A stretch of 64,000 nucleotides of DNA from Triops longicaudatus (taxonomy: Eukaryota > Arthropoda > Branchiopoda > Notostraca > Triopsidae): assembly GCA_022885665.1 (NCBI GenBank), contig JAGQDJ010000022.1:124001-188000 (forward strand). Reading direction: 5' to 3'. Positions 50,601-64,000 of this stretch are shown here, piece by piece (within the stretch, counting starts at the first letter, position 1; every line of letters begins with the position of its first letter). The notes below the pieces were generated by a model. That model searched no databases. It saw only the letters and a list, made by a program, of their open reading frames with translations, and was not told where the DNA came from. Made by a program: the position numbers and the translations under genes.

Positions 50601-53600
50601 AAACAGACGGAATTTCTTCCAATAAAACACGACCCGAAGAGATGAGAAATACTTGGACGGGAAGAGAGAAAGAGACGCCTGGACACTCCAGGACTGCTGT
50701 ATATATGACCAGTACTTTTGGATATTTCTCCATTGTTTGCCCAGCGCTATTGGCAAGAATTTGAGAGGACACGCCAAGAAAATGCTTTGTTATGGGGAGG
50801 CAGAAAGTTTGGACGGCGGGGGGAGTAGGTGGGGGATTGGTAGCGAATGGCATCTTGTGCTTTAGAAAAATAGAAATAAGGATGAAGAAAAGGGAAATCT
50901 CCCGCGGGGGCTTTCAGGAAGTCTGGAATAAACTCAGGGAAATGTCTCGGCGACAGCCAGGGAAAGAGGAGGAGCTTATTCGATTTTATTTGGCAATGCT
51001 GCTGTAGCGAGTACTGTCCAAACCCTGGCTATTAAAAGCTTATGCTATATTGAAGCTTTATGACTGAGAAGTAAATGGATTTCATCTTAGCTTCCCTGCC
51101 GATTTCACGTCTAGAAACCATTGCCAACAGTTTCGTTTTCGGGGATTTTCCCTTCCGGACTTCTTACCTAGATTTTATTATTGCTGCCACCCCAAAAGAG
51201 CACTAAAATGGAGCATGCTCTGTACTGAGCCACTTTTTTTCTGCGACTCCTTCTCTACAAGGCATTTCCCCCTTGTGCAATGTTTGTTTACCGACAGTCG
51301 CGCTGAAATATTTTACGGACTCTTACGGACCATCCATTATGTGAAATCAAATACATGTGTACTATCATAAAACTCTTCGAGACAAAAACATATATACATT
51401 TCTACAGTATTTTGCTTTTTTCACAATAAAAATTAAGCGACCAGTTTTCGCAATTTCTATGCGAAAATAAAAACCAATCGATTTTTCCATGTCAGTGAAA
51501 TGACTTCCTTTTTGTCGCATGAAGTTAAATTACTTTAAAAGCTACGTCAAGATTTCTAAGCGAAAGACGAAGACCAACGACAACTTTTCTGCCCTCAAGA
51601 ATTAATCCATGACATTTTCCCTTCCTTCCTAATGCTTTCCATTTTTGTTGTGAAAACATTATTTTATCTTCAAATTTGGCGCACTACTTTGCAATTCTGG
51701 ACAATATATATTTCTTTTTATATTTTTTCCATGATTATGTAAATCACCTGATATCCAATGGTTACACATTTTTGTGTGTTTCATGCCCAATTCCAGGTCT
51801 AAGGATTTTTGTTATTTGTTAACTTTTCATAATTGAAGAAATAAGTCGTCTAAGCAAACGAGTGGGGATTACCATATCGACGAAGCGTGATAGGGATAAC
51901 GAAGGCAAAAGTTTTCTTGGAGTCGAAGGCAGAGGGCTTAGATGAGGTGATCTCACGCTTATTAGGCTCGAAATTTCTCGGAATCTCTTCCATACTTTAG
52001 TGGTTGGGTGCATATAGCGTAATTAAAAGGCACTCTCTCTGGAAATTTTATCCGTTTTGAGATTTCCATTTGGCTCCTGAACTTGAGAAGGAAAAGGCGG
52101 AGCGAAAACCGTATCTTAACATCCCTGCTTTAATTCTGACCCGGTGTCTGGCCCTGGTCTATAAAACCCACGGAGTAATCTGTTAAATAAACTGAGTGAA
52201 TGGCCCATTTCTGAAACTAGATTCAGTTCCAGTCACCAGCATGAATATCGTTACTTTACTGTGGATGAGACCTAAGATAAGCTCTTAAGCCTATCGCCAC
52301 CTTATTCATTTTCGTTCTCCAAAGGTGTAAACAGCCCTTCAAGTTGTCAGACCAAAGTTCGTAAAAAAGGCTTTTTATGGTGCACTTTGATGATGATTAA
52401 ATCCTTCCTTCTTGGCGAACACAACGTTTTCGTACCAGTGTTTGTGCCATCGAAAAAGCAAATTAGTGTTTTCGGCAAGAAGCACCCAAGTTCACCCATC
52501 AGTCGCCAAACCTCAATCACTAAGTAAACATTCTCCCAATTTGGCTTCTTTTCGGAGAATTCTCCTTCGCTTTTGGCTTCCAAAGTACCGCAACATATTC
52601 TCAATTACAAGAAATTAAACCGCCCGCTGTGACAGCCCAACTTTGCTTTCGACTTCGGAACGAAGAAAAGTCCAACTAACCTCTTTTATTTTTTTAGCGC
52701 GCTTCTCTGTGCAATTTAACCAGAAAGTGATCAACCTAAAACGTTCGACTTGCGTGACAAGAAACGATCACGGTAACTTTTCCTTCCAGTTTTCTTCCTT
52801 ATTTTCGTTCTTGTATATCAGTATTTGCAAAGGCGGAAGAGACAAATTCACCATCGTGCGCGAGTTGCCCAAAATCACGCTTCTCTTCTTCACCGTGTGT
52901 TTTTGTGCTAAGAGCGGACGGAAAATAAGTGCCTTAAACCATCTCTCGCCAACTAATTACCAGCTTAAGAGCGTTATATAACTGGCGAGTTTGCGTGGGT
53001 GGAACTGTTCTCATTCCTGTCTTCCCTCCTTTTGACCCTTTTTGCTTGTCACTTAAGCGATGTGGCAGTCATATTCTTTTTCTTGTCGTTTTCAATCACA
53101 TGTGACTCTTTCACCCCTCAATCCCTCTGAAACAAGGCAAAGAATGATCACATCGAAGGCTATATACCGAACGGCTTGAGGAATGACAAATGTCTACAAG
53201 GACAAGCTTGGAAAGCTTTAACTCAGAACAGCAAGACAAATGCTAAGCTGAAGACATATTTCACGTCTTCTCAGTTGTGTTTCTGTTTGCTCAAGTTATA
53301 TCTTTTACCTTACCCTTTCTTACTTAAAAAGAGATCTTATTAAACCCCACTCTCATCTTGCTCAACCCTCCCATTCCCCCTTCTTCACTTATCTCGAGCT
53401 CTATTTTATTGCCGTTTTCTTTTTCTCGCCTTCTTTGCTTCCTCCTAGCGCCCTTTTTCTCCATTATAGATCCTCTTTTATCTCGGATAACTGACCTTCT
53501 TGGCACTTTCTGGGGTAATTATTTACTTCTTTCGCGTATATGAGTGTATTCGTGTTATCTGTAGAGCACCCCTCTCGCACACTCTCGTGGTCTTCCGAAA

Positions 53601-54429
53601 AAATATGAACCGAGGCATGACGGGCAGGAAAGGGTTAATGTTGATAAGGGTCTCATGAAAGAAAACAAGCACGTTCATGTTCCACTAAGCTACGGAGAAC
53701 AGCACAGTACCTATGAGAGCATGTGATCAAATTGATTATCTACTTGCACAAAGGAGTATCACACTTAACCCTCAATTCAACGGATCCATATTTACCTTAT
53801 TTTGCAAGCGACAGGGAACATGTGAACTCAAGGCGACAAGCGCAAACTTAGAACAGAAGACCTGCGGATAGGTAGGAGCTGGAAGGAATCAACAATTAAG
53901 TTAATGTACAAAGTATCAATGTACATTTTCAAAGAAGTCCTACAAAAACAGAAACTGAAAGGAAACCACGTAACTCTGATTTTGCTGCTTTGCTTAGATG
54001 GAATGAGTCCATCCTTGCTCTATGTAATTTAGGTTCTAAAAACAGAGTAAGCCGCAAAAAAACTTTCAAATTTACCGACTAAGTACCCTAAGTATTGCAA
54101 CAGAAGTAAAAAAAAGCATTCGAAGCTTAAGCAGAAACAACAGTTTGAAAAGAAAAATAAATATTGTTTAGAAATAAATGTTATTATAACAAGTTCAGCT
54201 AAGGATGGGTATATCTTCAGTATTTTCACGTAGATATTTAAAGTATATCCAATAACACTAACAGCCATGAAAAGAAGGTGCACCAGTACTCCCATGAAAA
54301 AATGTCATAAGTTGAATTTGAATCTGTTTTTCTATGAAGATCATTGCGATGTTCCATTAGGTTACTGCGGAGATTAGGTTTACTTTTACCGTTCCAGCTT
54401 CCCAACTTTCAGTTAGGTCACTTGCAGGA
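44624..54429. other. Gene-free stretch downstream of the Kazal gene
   Basis: No exon chain was found. Two frames look protein-like but unassigned: 45227-45496 (89 codons, plus strand) and 50075-50419 (114 codons, plus strand). Near 45724-45775 the motif TTTTTAACGATAGT recurs in an AT-rich block. A pyrimidine-rich tract spans about 53370-53470. No AATAAA was seen close after the Kazal stop; a CATAAA variant lies near 44759. Confidence 0.45.
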
Positions 54430-54561
54430 CCGTACCGAGGTTTCGGGGTGTTTTCCATATGCAATTTTTTGGACACTTGATAGTCGTCTATGCTCACCAT
54501 TATAAATTAACACTGGGGGTGGAGGGTGTTAAAACCCCCTATCTCTAACCCCTGGGTACGG
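54430..54561 (+). repeat. Dispersed repeat family, copy C
   Basis: This 132-bp copy starts CCGTACC and ends GGGTACGG, so its termini are inverted repeats of CCGTACC. Internal blocks match copies A and B: TTTCGGGGTGTTTTCCATA, GCAATTTTTTGGACACTTG, TAGTCGTCTATGCTCACC, and GGGTGTTAAAACCCCC followed by TCTAACCCC. No clear target-site duplication was seen. Confidence 0.7.
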
Positions 54562-57500
54562 GTGTGGTTACTTGACTCCACGTGCAATCGACCCCTCCCC
54601 CCCCCCAAAAAAAAAAAATCTATTTTGGGGATTCCGAGTTCTTTTAGCAAATCCATAAATGCCTCATTTGCCAAACGAAAGTTATTTTTTAACGGGAAGT
54701 TCAAATCAAACGATATTCCAAATCATGCTAAACTTACTGAAATTTGTGGACAAATAAGGAGAGATAAGCTACGTAAAATAAGACTAAGTCAACTAAGGCA
54801 ACGTTCGGCACCCCCACGAACTGAAAAGATGGCGGCGTATCTGGAGGAACCCGTTTAAGAAAGAGTTACGAAAGTTTTTAATTTGTGCCATGTAGTGTTT
54901 GACAAAAACATGTGACAAGTAAAATCTTAGACGCTTTTGAGTTTGGCATGAAATATCCCTTTATTTTTAAGGTTCATTCAAGCTTCATTCCATCTTAATT
55001 AAATTAAACATTTCGTTGCCACCCTTTGGTCGCTGAGATGGATAATCGTGTTATAATGAGCCCTTGTTTTAGCAAATTATCTGGTATCATAGAACTCGCA
55101 GCGTTGCAGAATATATAGAAAAATTATACGGTAATTACGTTATTGTGAGCAGTTTCCGTTCTACCTGATAATCGTCATAGCGAAGTTTTAATGTATTACA
55201 TGTTAAGGGAGAAATCCGTCCCGCCATCACCTCGTACGCATTCATTCTGACCACATGAGGTTAAATGTTGCGGAACCCTGCTGTAGGGAAGGTTGATGAA
55301 AACGTTAATTTGTGAAGTCTTTTGAACATTTCCCGTTTCTCTCCTTCAATTTCATCATTTCTGAATCATCCAGTCGAGTTCCGTTCATTAATATAATTAG
55401 TGCCAGCCACGTGGATCAATTCCTTGCTCTTCGCCTGTCCACATTTCTGTCTCTCCGACTCGTTTCCGAAACCAAGAGTAGCAGCGTCAACTTGGGTTGA
55501 GTATGGGTTTCTTTATTGACGTCGTTAGCTATTAATCATCACAGTTAGCAACGCTGGCAAGGTCCAAGGGCAATATGCGTGTCTGTGTGTGTTGGAGGTA
55601 GGGAGAAGTAGAATTACTTGTTTGTTTGCATGAATACTAGTGGAAGTATCGTTTCCGCGGTTCATGGTCTATTGTTTTTTACCCCCACTATTCGGCGAAC
55701 TATAACTCACGGGAAGAAAGACAAATCCTAGGGCGGCAAATAGTGGCTTGACTGGGATTTTTCTTATCAGCCGAGGACTTTTTAAGCTTCCCATCTCTCT
55801 ATACGACTCTCGAGAGACAACAAACGATCCCATTAGTTTACACAATTTACAGCAAAAGACACCCAAAATACGACTCTTTTATCTATACTAACAGACCTTA
55901 AGCCTCTTCAGCAGCCCAAATACGCTCCAACTTCACTAAGGAAGCGCGAAATATAGCAAAAGTGCACAAAGATTTGGAATCCTGGCTTTTCGCACAAACC
56001 GAAACAACTATGCGAGCACTCTAACCTCTTATTAGCTAGCTAACACCTCGACTGTCTGAAAAAAAATGTAAGTTCTCAACCTCTTTTATGTCGAGACTCT
56101 GGATACTAAAGAACTTTCGCGACACTTGCTTATCCTAATACCTCACTTTTTTGGTCCAGAGGCCTGAAAGTTACGACTCTTTAAAACGCGGATTGAAAGT
56201 CCATTTCCAGTCGGGTTTTTATTACAAGTTTCTAAAAGGAAGCCGTGAGATATCGAGAAGCCGATTTTAAAAGGGTTAAGATTCACAAAAATAGTCACCA
56301 AGGCACAAATGGCCATGAATACGTTTTCCTTGGGTGCAAAAAGTCAGATTTATTCGAAAACATATATATCGCACTTAAATGGCAATGTTAACAATGCCAC
56401 TTTATAAAACTAGAGTGTTGCGAGTACACTTTTAACACAGTTTTCCGTGGACATCGATATTAATTTGGACCAAACACGTCTAAAGCTTTCTTTTTTAAAA
56501 AGCTTTGTTTTTTTATAAAGAAACGAGAGTGAGAGTAGTGTGAATTAATGCAAGTACCAAAATTGATTAGGATGTTACTCTTGAGAGGAAAATTGCACAT
56601 CAAACAAACTCAAGCAAACTGACTGTTATGCTTAGACATTAATAAAACAAAGTTGCTGTGTTGCCTTCCAGTCAAGCTCCTACTTTGTTCGCTAAAATGA
56701 ACTGACTGTAGTTCGGAAAGTCGAAAAGCGAACTAAAATGGGACTGAAAACTTTTTATGCAGTTGAACTAAGTGGTGTCAATTAATCGCGACCGAGTCGT
56801 TAAATAAAGCAATAAACACTTAAATAAACAATTAAAAGAATTCTTCGTGAAGGATTTCAGTATTCTGATTCCCCTGAACACTCCTACACAGTTTGCTGAT
56901 CATAGGAAATTAGTCCTTGTATTTAGTTACGGTTGAAGATCAGATCACTAGAGGCCCTAGTGTCGTTTACTTTGTGGTTTTTCACAATACAACGACAAAA
57001 TTTTTCTTTCTTAAAATAATAAATGTAATAAATTAAATAAAATAATATAAAATTACGTCCAGTTTAAAGGTCTAAACCTAAAATATGATGTTCGATTATT
57101 TAACAAAACGAACAACAAGGGATAGACAAGCTTTTGCAGAACTACGGCATATTCCGTATGGGGCCCTGCTAAATGAGCCCCTTTTGGCGCTGAAAGACGT
57201 GTGCTACAGGAAGATTTACCGCAAGGACCGTCGATGGGCCAGTCGTTCCGTGCTCATGACTCTTGCAGGAACAGGCAAGGAAGAAATATTATGGATTGCT
57301 AGAATGTTTGTAGTTATCTTCAGCTACTTGCATTTTAAAGTATTTCATTGTAAGGTCTTCGGACTTATGCTTTTAATGCTATGCTAAAACGAGTCAGGGG
57401 TAATGCAACAAGGCTAAACGGCGGCCAGGTCAAATGACATAATATCCCCCCCCCCTCCCCAAGCAAACGGAAATGCATTATAAATTGGCTTTTTGTGTAT

Positions 57501-60500
57501 TACAAAAAAGCTTCAAAAATCCTGTGTGCAATCATCCCATGTTACTTGAATCGGACGAAGAAAAGTAGAAGAGATTCGTGTCAATTATAACTTGATGCAA
57601 AAGTAAAATTACAACTTCACATAACGAACTTCTTTGCGTCTGAAAGAGCATGTGAAACAAAAGAAACTTAACTGCGAAACTAAATTAAGTATCGAGGTGT
57701 TTTTTTAATAATGTTTTTAGTTTTGTTTTAAGTGAAATTTGCTGTTTTCTTGTTTACAATAAGATCACAAACTGTCTTCGACAAATGAAGTGCGAATTAT
57801 TTAAATGCATTTTAAGTACGACGAAACTTGAAAATTAGGTGAGTGGTTTTTAAAAAACCGCCAGAAAATACTACCATGCAATTTGCCCATAAGAGGCAAA
57901 CTAGATAGAAAAAACAACACCACAATTTTGAAGCAAAACTCCTAACACCGGAACAGGATAAAGTTTATTTACATTATTATTGGAAGTTTTTCTTAAAATA
58001 GCTCAAATTTCTTGCGCACACACTTAAAGCGTTAACACATAACTCGCCATTAGAAAGTTAAGCTAGATCGGGGCCTTAATCTCGTTGGAAACAACAACAC
58101 AACACTCTTAGTTTGTTTCCTCTGAACCTATGCCTGATGTTGTGCTAACCTTAGCACGTGGGAATTCAACACGCATTTCCACTGGCATGTGAAACTGGTA
58201 ATCGTATAGAGTACGGTAATACTCTGTATAATGCATCCAACAATAAAATTCAAAGGCGGGAATTTCAACGTGCTTTAGCGGGCAAAATTTAACACGCTGT
58301 AGTTTGAATTCTATGGGTGGAAGTAAGGTTCCGATTCAACACACTTGGGATAATAGATGAAACCAAGCCTAGGTAGCAGTCTCTTAAGTTTGCAGTTTGT
58401 GTTATGGTAATTTTTGCCAATCTGGCCTTTTCCCTATCTTGCAATGTAATCCGCGTTCCACATCGCATTAGTGACAATGAGAAGTGAGATGGAATATCCT
58501 GAAAAAAAGAGGAGCAAATCTAGTATATGGTAGGCAAATATTCCCTTGTTCTCAAGATTTCACAGAGACGAGAAATTAATGAAAATATTTTTCCTATTTA
58601 AATACATATGTTTAGAGAGCTTGCATGGAGGGATGGCTAGGTCATGCGTTCGCGTTCTAGCATGCGGTTCACAAAGAGAGGGTGAAGAAGGTCGTGGTAA
58701 AGGTAAAGGAAAGAGGAACGGGTAGAAAAGGGAGGTTGGCTAGAAAGATACTCGGAAAACTGAGGTGAAAGACAGTATAGAGCGACAGGCAAAAAAGGGT
58801 CAAAAGAGGTAAAAACACAAGTGAAGCACGGAGACGAAAACTGACGCTGCGTTAGAAAGCCGGATGAGATGCCATTATCTTTTGTCTCATAACTGTGTTC
58901 GTATTGTCTAATGGTGACGTGAAATGACCAAAACGAAAAAAAAGCTTCGTTTCCAAGGCAGTCTAAAAGTTCCCTCTACATGTGGGTGTTAAAGCAGGAA
59001 AAGCAAGGAGCGGCAGTAGATGGAGAAGATGCACATAGTAAAGATAGACTGACCAAGCGCTCTGTTTTTCCACAATATAATGAGCGTCAATTTTAATTAT
59101 TTATTTTTTTGCAAAATTTTTTGTTTTTACTCTTTTTCGGGAGAAAATAAAAAAGGTATAATTGGCTATGAAAGGTTTTGGGTTCACTTGTTAGGAATTT
59201 ACTTAGCTTAATTTTTCCCTTCATTTTTCTAACGCCTCGGCGATATTTACTAGAATGAGGACCCAAAAGTAACTCAAAAGTAACTATTTTATAAAATATA
59301 GTACAGACTGTGCGAGAACACCTTCAAGTTTTAGCTTCCTGGGCTCGGGTAATGGCACCTCAACCTTTGATACTCCAGACTCTAAAAGACGTCATTTGCG
59401 AAACAAACTCAAGTTTACGAGTATGATAGTAGTGTCGTCAACTTTTTTTTTCGAAAAAATTCTGAGTTCATTTCAAAAATTGAGCTCAAAATTCTTGCAA
59501 GTTTCGGGTTCAAAAGCATCAATTTTTGTCAAAGTAATGAACTCAAAATTGTCATGTATAGTAATTGTTGCTACAAAAATCTCACGAGTTAGGAGAGCTT
59601 GTAAGTTGTCATTGAAGTCTTTCGACACGACTTTGGTTTTATTTACAATCCCTGCCAAAAACTTTGTCCGACTTTCAGAATTCTTAGATCGAAAGTTATT
59701 GTAAAAACAGTGTGACAGCAAAAGTTGCCAATGCTAGGTCACAAAATATAGTGAACTTTTCGGCTCACATTAAATTAATCGAGCCGTTTTTTGAAGACAT
59801 CTTAACCTCAACGCATTCATAAGCTTAAGCGGTACTGTACTGTCGAAAAAAATTTTCTACACTATTTTGTCGCGCTTTCAATATTAATGTAAAACAAATA
59901 AGCACTCCTCTTTGTTTCTATTTCTCCTTCTCTCCTTTGTGGCCTTAGCTATCCTTTCTAAAACTGTATCTTTCGAAATAGAACACTAAGTATTTGATGA
60001 TTTTTATTCTGCGCCTTTTCTGAGTCACTACAATAAAACGATGTACCTCCATATTCAGCCAACGTTTTCGATAGACTTTCCGAAAAAAGTATACTTTTGC
60101 ATACCAAAATATGTACCGTTTTCGATCTAATTAAATTTAGTCACTCTATTCACAAACGTTAGTCACTGTTTACTAAACTTAAGCACTTCTACATTTTCCA
60201 CAATGATACACACAAAAGTTCCAATTCCTCATGAAAAATACGGACATTCCACACATAAGATCTAAAGATATAAGGAACACAAACATTTGTTAAAACTAGT
60301 ATCAACAAGGATAATGCATTCGACAAACAATTTGCACTGTAAAGGCAGGGATATAAGAAACGAAACTCGACCCAACTCGAACAATAAAAGCAAAGAAATA
60401 AGAAACAACAGCCAAAACAAATAGAACAGTAAAAGTAAGAATATGAGAATCATACAATATAAACAACAAATAGGAATTTTTCGAACCCCATCAGTATTTC

Positions 60501-63500
60501 GCGCACATCGCAGCAATTGGTGCATAATTGGCTTCCCCATACCTTTACCTAGCGCCAATAATGCACTAATTGCTCATTTTTACTATGCGAGTTGTTTGTA
60601 GTTTTGTTTAACGGATGCATTTTCCTTTTTTAAATAAAAAACAACTAATTTTTGTGTTTATTATCGTGTAAGGTTGAAATTGCTGTTGCCCATAGATTAA
60701 GCAAATAAATCGCTTTATCGCACTCTGCGAACTCATATTACAGAAGAATACTTGTAAACAAATGCCCTTTTTGGTGAAAAAAAATACTGAATTCAGCATA
60801 GAGTCCTATTGGGTAAGTTTTTATGCATAGTGAGAAATCACAATGCCAGTTTAGCTGTAATTTTGTGCATAAGTTTTCTAAAGGTTTCCTTTTCATAGTT
60901 AGGTTCGTGGACAGTTTTCCTACGGATCAAGTACCAGAAAGCCAATTAGAGGACACTACATACATTTGTACTTCTCGCACGTCGCTTCAAGTAGGGGTGC
61001 GACAGCACTTCGAAGTGCATTTGCCCTAACTTTTAAACATTCTCATGTTAATAGCTTTCTTCAGTTGCAGCTCGTTTGCTTTCTTTGTATCCTACTTTAG
61101 GTCTTTCCTCACTTATGCGTTCCTCAGACCGTCTGCACCCACGTCTTCAATAATAAACGCATTTCACACCGACACCGCAAAGCCGTTTCCCCTTCACATG
61201 CAACACGCCCCATCACAATACTATTGCTCTTGTGAGTCAAAACAAATGTCAACGCACACCAAAACAGCTACTCGAGCCCAATTTCGTTGCAATAAGCAGA
61301 GAAAATAGGAGCCGTGGTGTTAATGAGTCGTATGATGCCGTGCTTGCAAGTCTAATCGCGTTCGTATAATGAACCTTCTTTGGTACAGTGCATTCGGATT
61401 CCTCTCACGTTCCCGAACTTTACACAATTGGTAGCCATTTTTCCACCATTCATATCAAACCTATTAGGACTAATTTCCTCCCCCCGTCTTCTGGACTCGT
61501 CGCTTTCCCGAAAATGCCAACAAAAAGCCACACGAAGGCATTTTAGCTATTTGCTCTCTGCGTCCAAATTTACTGAAAATGCAACGTTGTGTTCTGTCAG
61601 CCTTACATGTTCATCTGTGTAGAAATTTGTTTTATGTGATATGTTTTCTTTCGCAGGGATAATAATGAAATATAAATTAAAAACTATTTTTATTGCTATT
61701 TTGTTCCAACGTCAGAAGAAAGCCCCGGGGTGCTGTTAAACTTGTTAGGATTCCATTGTTGTGCCACGAAAGGAACCAAAGCAAGCGTTCTTTTTTTTGG
61801 GCACCACGAATAACTTCCAAAGATTTGTAAGGTTTTTCTCAAGTTCTATATCCACGGCTTATTTATAAGCGATGTGTTACATATGTATACGTTTAAACAT
61901 TCCTTCCCAATAAAGAGACTTGAAGGTCTGCGGGTGTTGACACTGTACATAAGAAAACTTCGCAATAGAATCTCTTACGTTGTTTTTATACTATCTCGGA
62001 TCCCTTACGATATGGAACAATGAAAGAAAGAACTACTGAACGTCTTAGCCATCATCACAAAACAGCTAGTCGAAAACTTATCCATGAATAGAAAACGAAA
62101 GAAGAGGAATGGAAAAAAGCCCCTTTTTAAAGGCATTCGCATCAAAAATTCAGGAAGTTTGTGCAACTAAAGAAGACAGTACTTCTTGGAGAATCCGAGG
62201 AAGAGTACATACTTGTCGGAATTACTTTGGGGTGTCGCGGAGACTGGGACTAGACAGAGCAGTTTCCATGTTTCAGTGTCAACTTTTCTATCTTAATGAC
62301 AAGTTTCCGCAGAGTGAAATGAAGGAAAACAATAAAGAAAAATGGTGATCGTGTTTCGCCAGCCCCCAAATCCGATCCATTGCCTTTTCTCGAGCTTTTC
62401 CTTTCCAAGAGATCAATACCAACATTTTTATAGCCTTTCATTTTTGGAATCTTTTTTGCTCTGGACCTTTATTGCCAAACGCAATGAGTCTTGCGATAAC
62501 TACAAGCAAGTAAACAAGAACATGGCAAGGAATAAATTTGGGAATGTCTCTTACAGCCTAAGCATTTCTTTGGTTTCGTTTTTGAATTTATTCTTGAACA
62601 CTATGATAGGCCCTTCGAAGGCATAACACCCAACAAAAGCCCAAGCTTCAACGAGCGGCAATGTCTGAGTTCTTCATCCTGTACCATCTATCACTGCAAG
62701 CAGTACAACATCAGACCAAGGTCCATTTTTTACAATTTTCTCATGTATACCGGATATATGAGCAGTCCTGCGGCAGACAACCTGTCATTTGCAGAAGGTT
62801 TACCATATGAAAATTGATGGTCACTTGGTCGCAGACAATTTTATATTTAAGGCTCTTCAATCTCTGCTATGCCGGTGATGGGTTAAATATGTGTGAACTT
62901 CGAGAGACTGTTGAAAAAAATTATTAGATAAAAGAAAAATAAATAAGCTTAAAATAAATTAATTAAACTTCAGTCAAATCTAATTTCGCTCGAATATAAG
63001 AGCTGAAATTTGGCTTGAGCCCCGGGAAATAAGCACAAAAGGACCTAAAGGAGCCTTTACAGTTCGGCTCTACATACTTTGTGTAATGTGCAAATGGGAT
63101 TCGATGCATTATAGAACTTGACTGCACTGTAGCTTATAAAAAACACTCATGGAAATTGAGTTTTAATTCGGTGTAAATACTAATGAAGGAGAACATAGAT
63201 AATTAGATTTTCACAACTTGTTAATTTAAATGCAAACATAAGAGAAATTTTCAATCGTAAATGCAGCAAATTATGCATTCAAATCATAAACACGGCAAAC
63301 TTTAACCCAACCACAGAAAGCGAAGTTTCAAGTGTAAATTTTTACACGTTTTTGCATTGCTGCGTAAAATGCAAGATTAAGCTAAAAGTTTTCACCGCAT
63401 TTTGGATTCCTATTTTCATTTCTAAGTTTAGTATTCAAGCAAGTGCACACCTTTCTTCGATCTCGACAGAAACTTTCAAACCATAAGTGCAAATCAGAGA

Positions 63501-64000
63501 GGTACTAAAATCTCCCTCCTTAACCAGGAGATTTACGAAGAAAATGCCTCGTAGTTTATTCTATCGTGGTTAGTTAACAAAGAAAATAATTCTTTAGTTA
63601 AAAAGGTTTCCAATACGGCAGAATTCAAAGTTTGTTTTCCATAGATTTAGAACCCAAACTCCGTAACAAATCATTGACGTACATCTCTATACCCATTCCG
63701 TAAGCACCTGCATTTCTCTCTTAAATATACTCAATTATGTCAGACATATTTTTTTAGACAGTACTGTGAATGTAAAAAGCCTGTGAAACTGAACATATGT
63801 TGGGCATTTAACTGTGAGCACTCCAGTTCAATATATGCTTTCGTTTTACTCAAGCGTTACTTTAACGGTCAGTTTCCGAGTGATTGTTATTTCGCATTGC
63901 CCCTAATCAACTATAAACCATGCATCCAGGATGTATGTAAATTACTCTTCATTTACTCTCCATTTAATGGAAATCACGTCTACGCCAGTAAAAATGGTTT
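54562..64000. other. Gene-free stretch to the window end
   Basis: Mostly AT-rich non-coding sequence. A C-run followed by an A-run lies at about 54594-54619 and another C-run near 57447-57460. A purine-rich tract covers about 58670-58830. One frame at 57085-57387 (plus strand, 100 codons) sits in a locally GC-richer island of about 200 bp and reads like protein in its first 60 residues, then turns hydrophobic and AT-rich; no family was recognised. No gene is supported. Confidence 0.45.

Noticed and set aside
58670..58830. Purine-rich tract as a possible functional element
   Set aside because: Simple compositional bias with no repeat unit or mirror symmetry clear enough to support a structure.

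Overview
The window is eukaryotic, animal nuclear DNA. Genes are split into many short exons with GT-AG introns, and one intron is of the minor AT-AC class. Gene-free stretches are long and AT-leaning. The core-binding factor beta gene has the N-terminal and core sequence style of insect Brother/Big brother proteins, and several introns are only 55-100 nt. I infer an arthropod, most likely a pancrustacean and perhaps a branchiopod crustacean. This is an inference from protein style, not a proven assignment.

Five protein genes can be reconstructed exon by exon with consistent reading phase. (1) 4528-15931 (+): core-binding factor beta, the non-DNA-binding partner of Runx factors, 5 coding exons, 202 aa, with a 7.6 kb fourth intron. 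(2) 26274-32766 (+): a single-pass DPP6/DPP10-like dipeptidyl-peptidase homologue, 15 coding exons, 839 aa, whose catalytic serine is replaced by glycine. (3) 33072-33777 (-): heat shock factor-binding protein 1, 3 exons, 98 aa, the last two joined across a U12-type AT-AC intron. (4) 34977-36283 (+): NSMCE1, the RING subunit of the SMC5/6 complex, 5 exons, 276 aa. (5) 40351-44623 (+): a secreted protein of nine tandem Kazal domains, about 11 exons and 550 aa, with an uncertain first exon.

Layout: 1-4.5 kb holds repeats and a candidate promoter; 4.5-15.9 kb is CBFB; 16-26 kb is gene-free; 26.3-36.3 kb is a compact cluster in which the DPP-like gene and HSBP1 converge tail to tail and HSBP1 and NSMCE1 diverge; 36.3-40.3 kb is empty; 40.4-44.6 kb is the Kazal gene; 44.6-64 kb shows no recognisable gene. 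The five genes share no obvious pathway: transcription, channel modulation, stress response, DNA repair and protease inhibition. They are ordinary animal neighbours, not an operon.

Repeats include a three-copy dispersed family with CCGTACC-type ends (about 1-125, 5327-5492, 54430-54561), a 386-bp fold-back element (277-662), and a 170-bp hAT-like MITE with an 8-bp target-site duplication inside an NSMCE1 intron (35343-35512). No tRNA, rRNA or CRISPR array was recognised.
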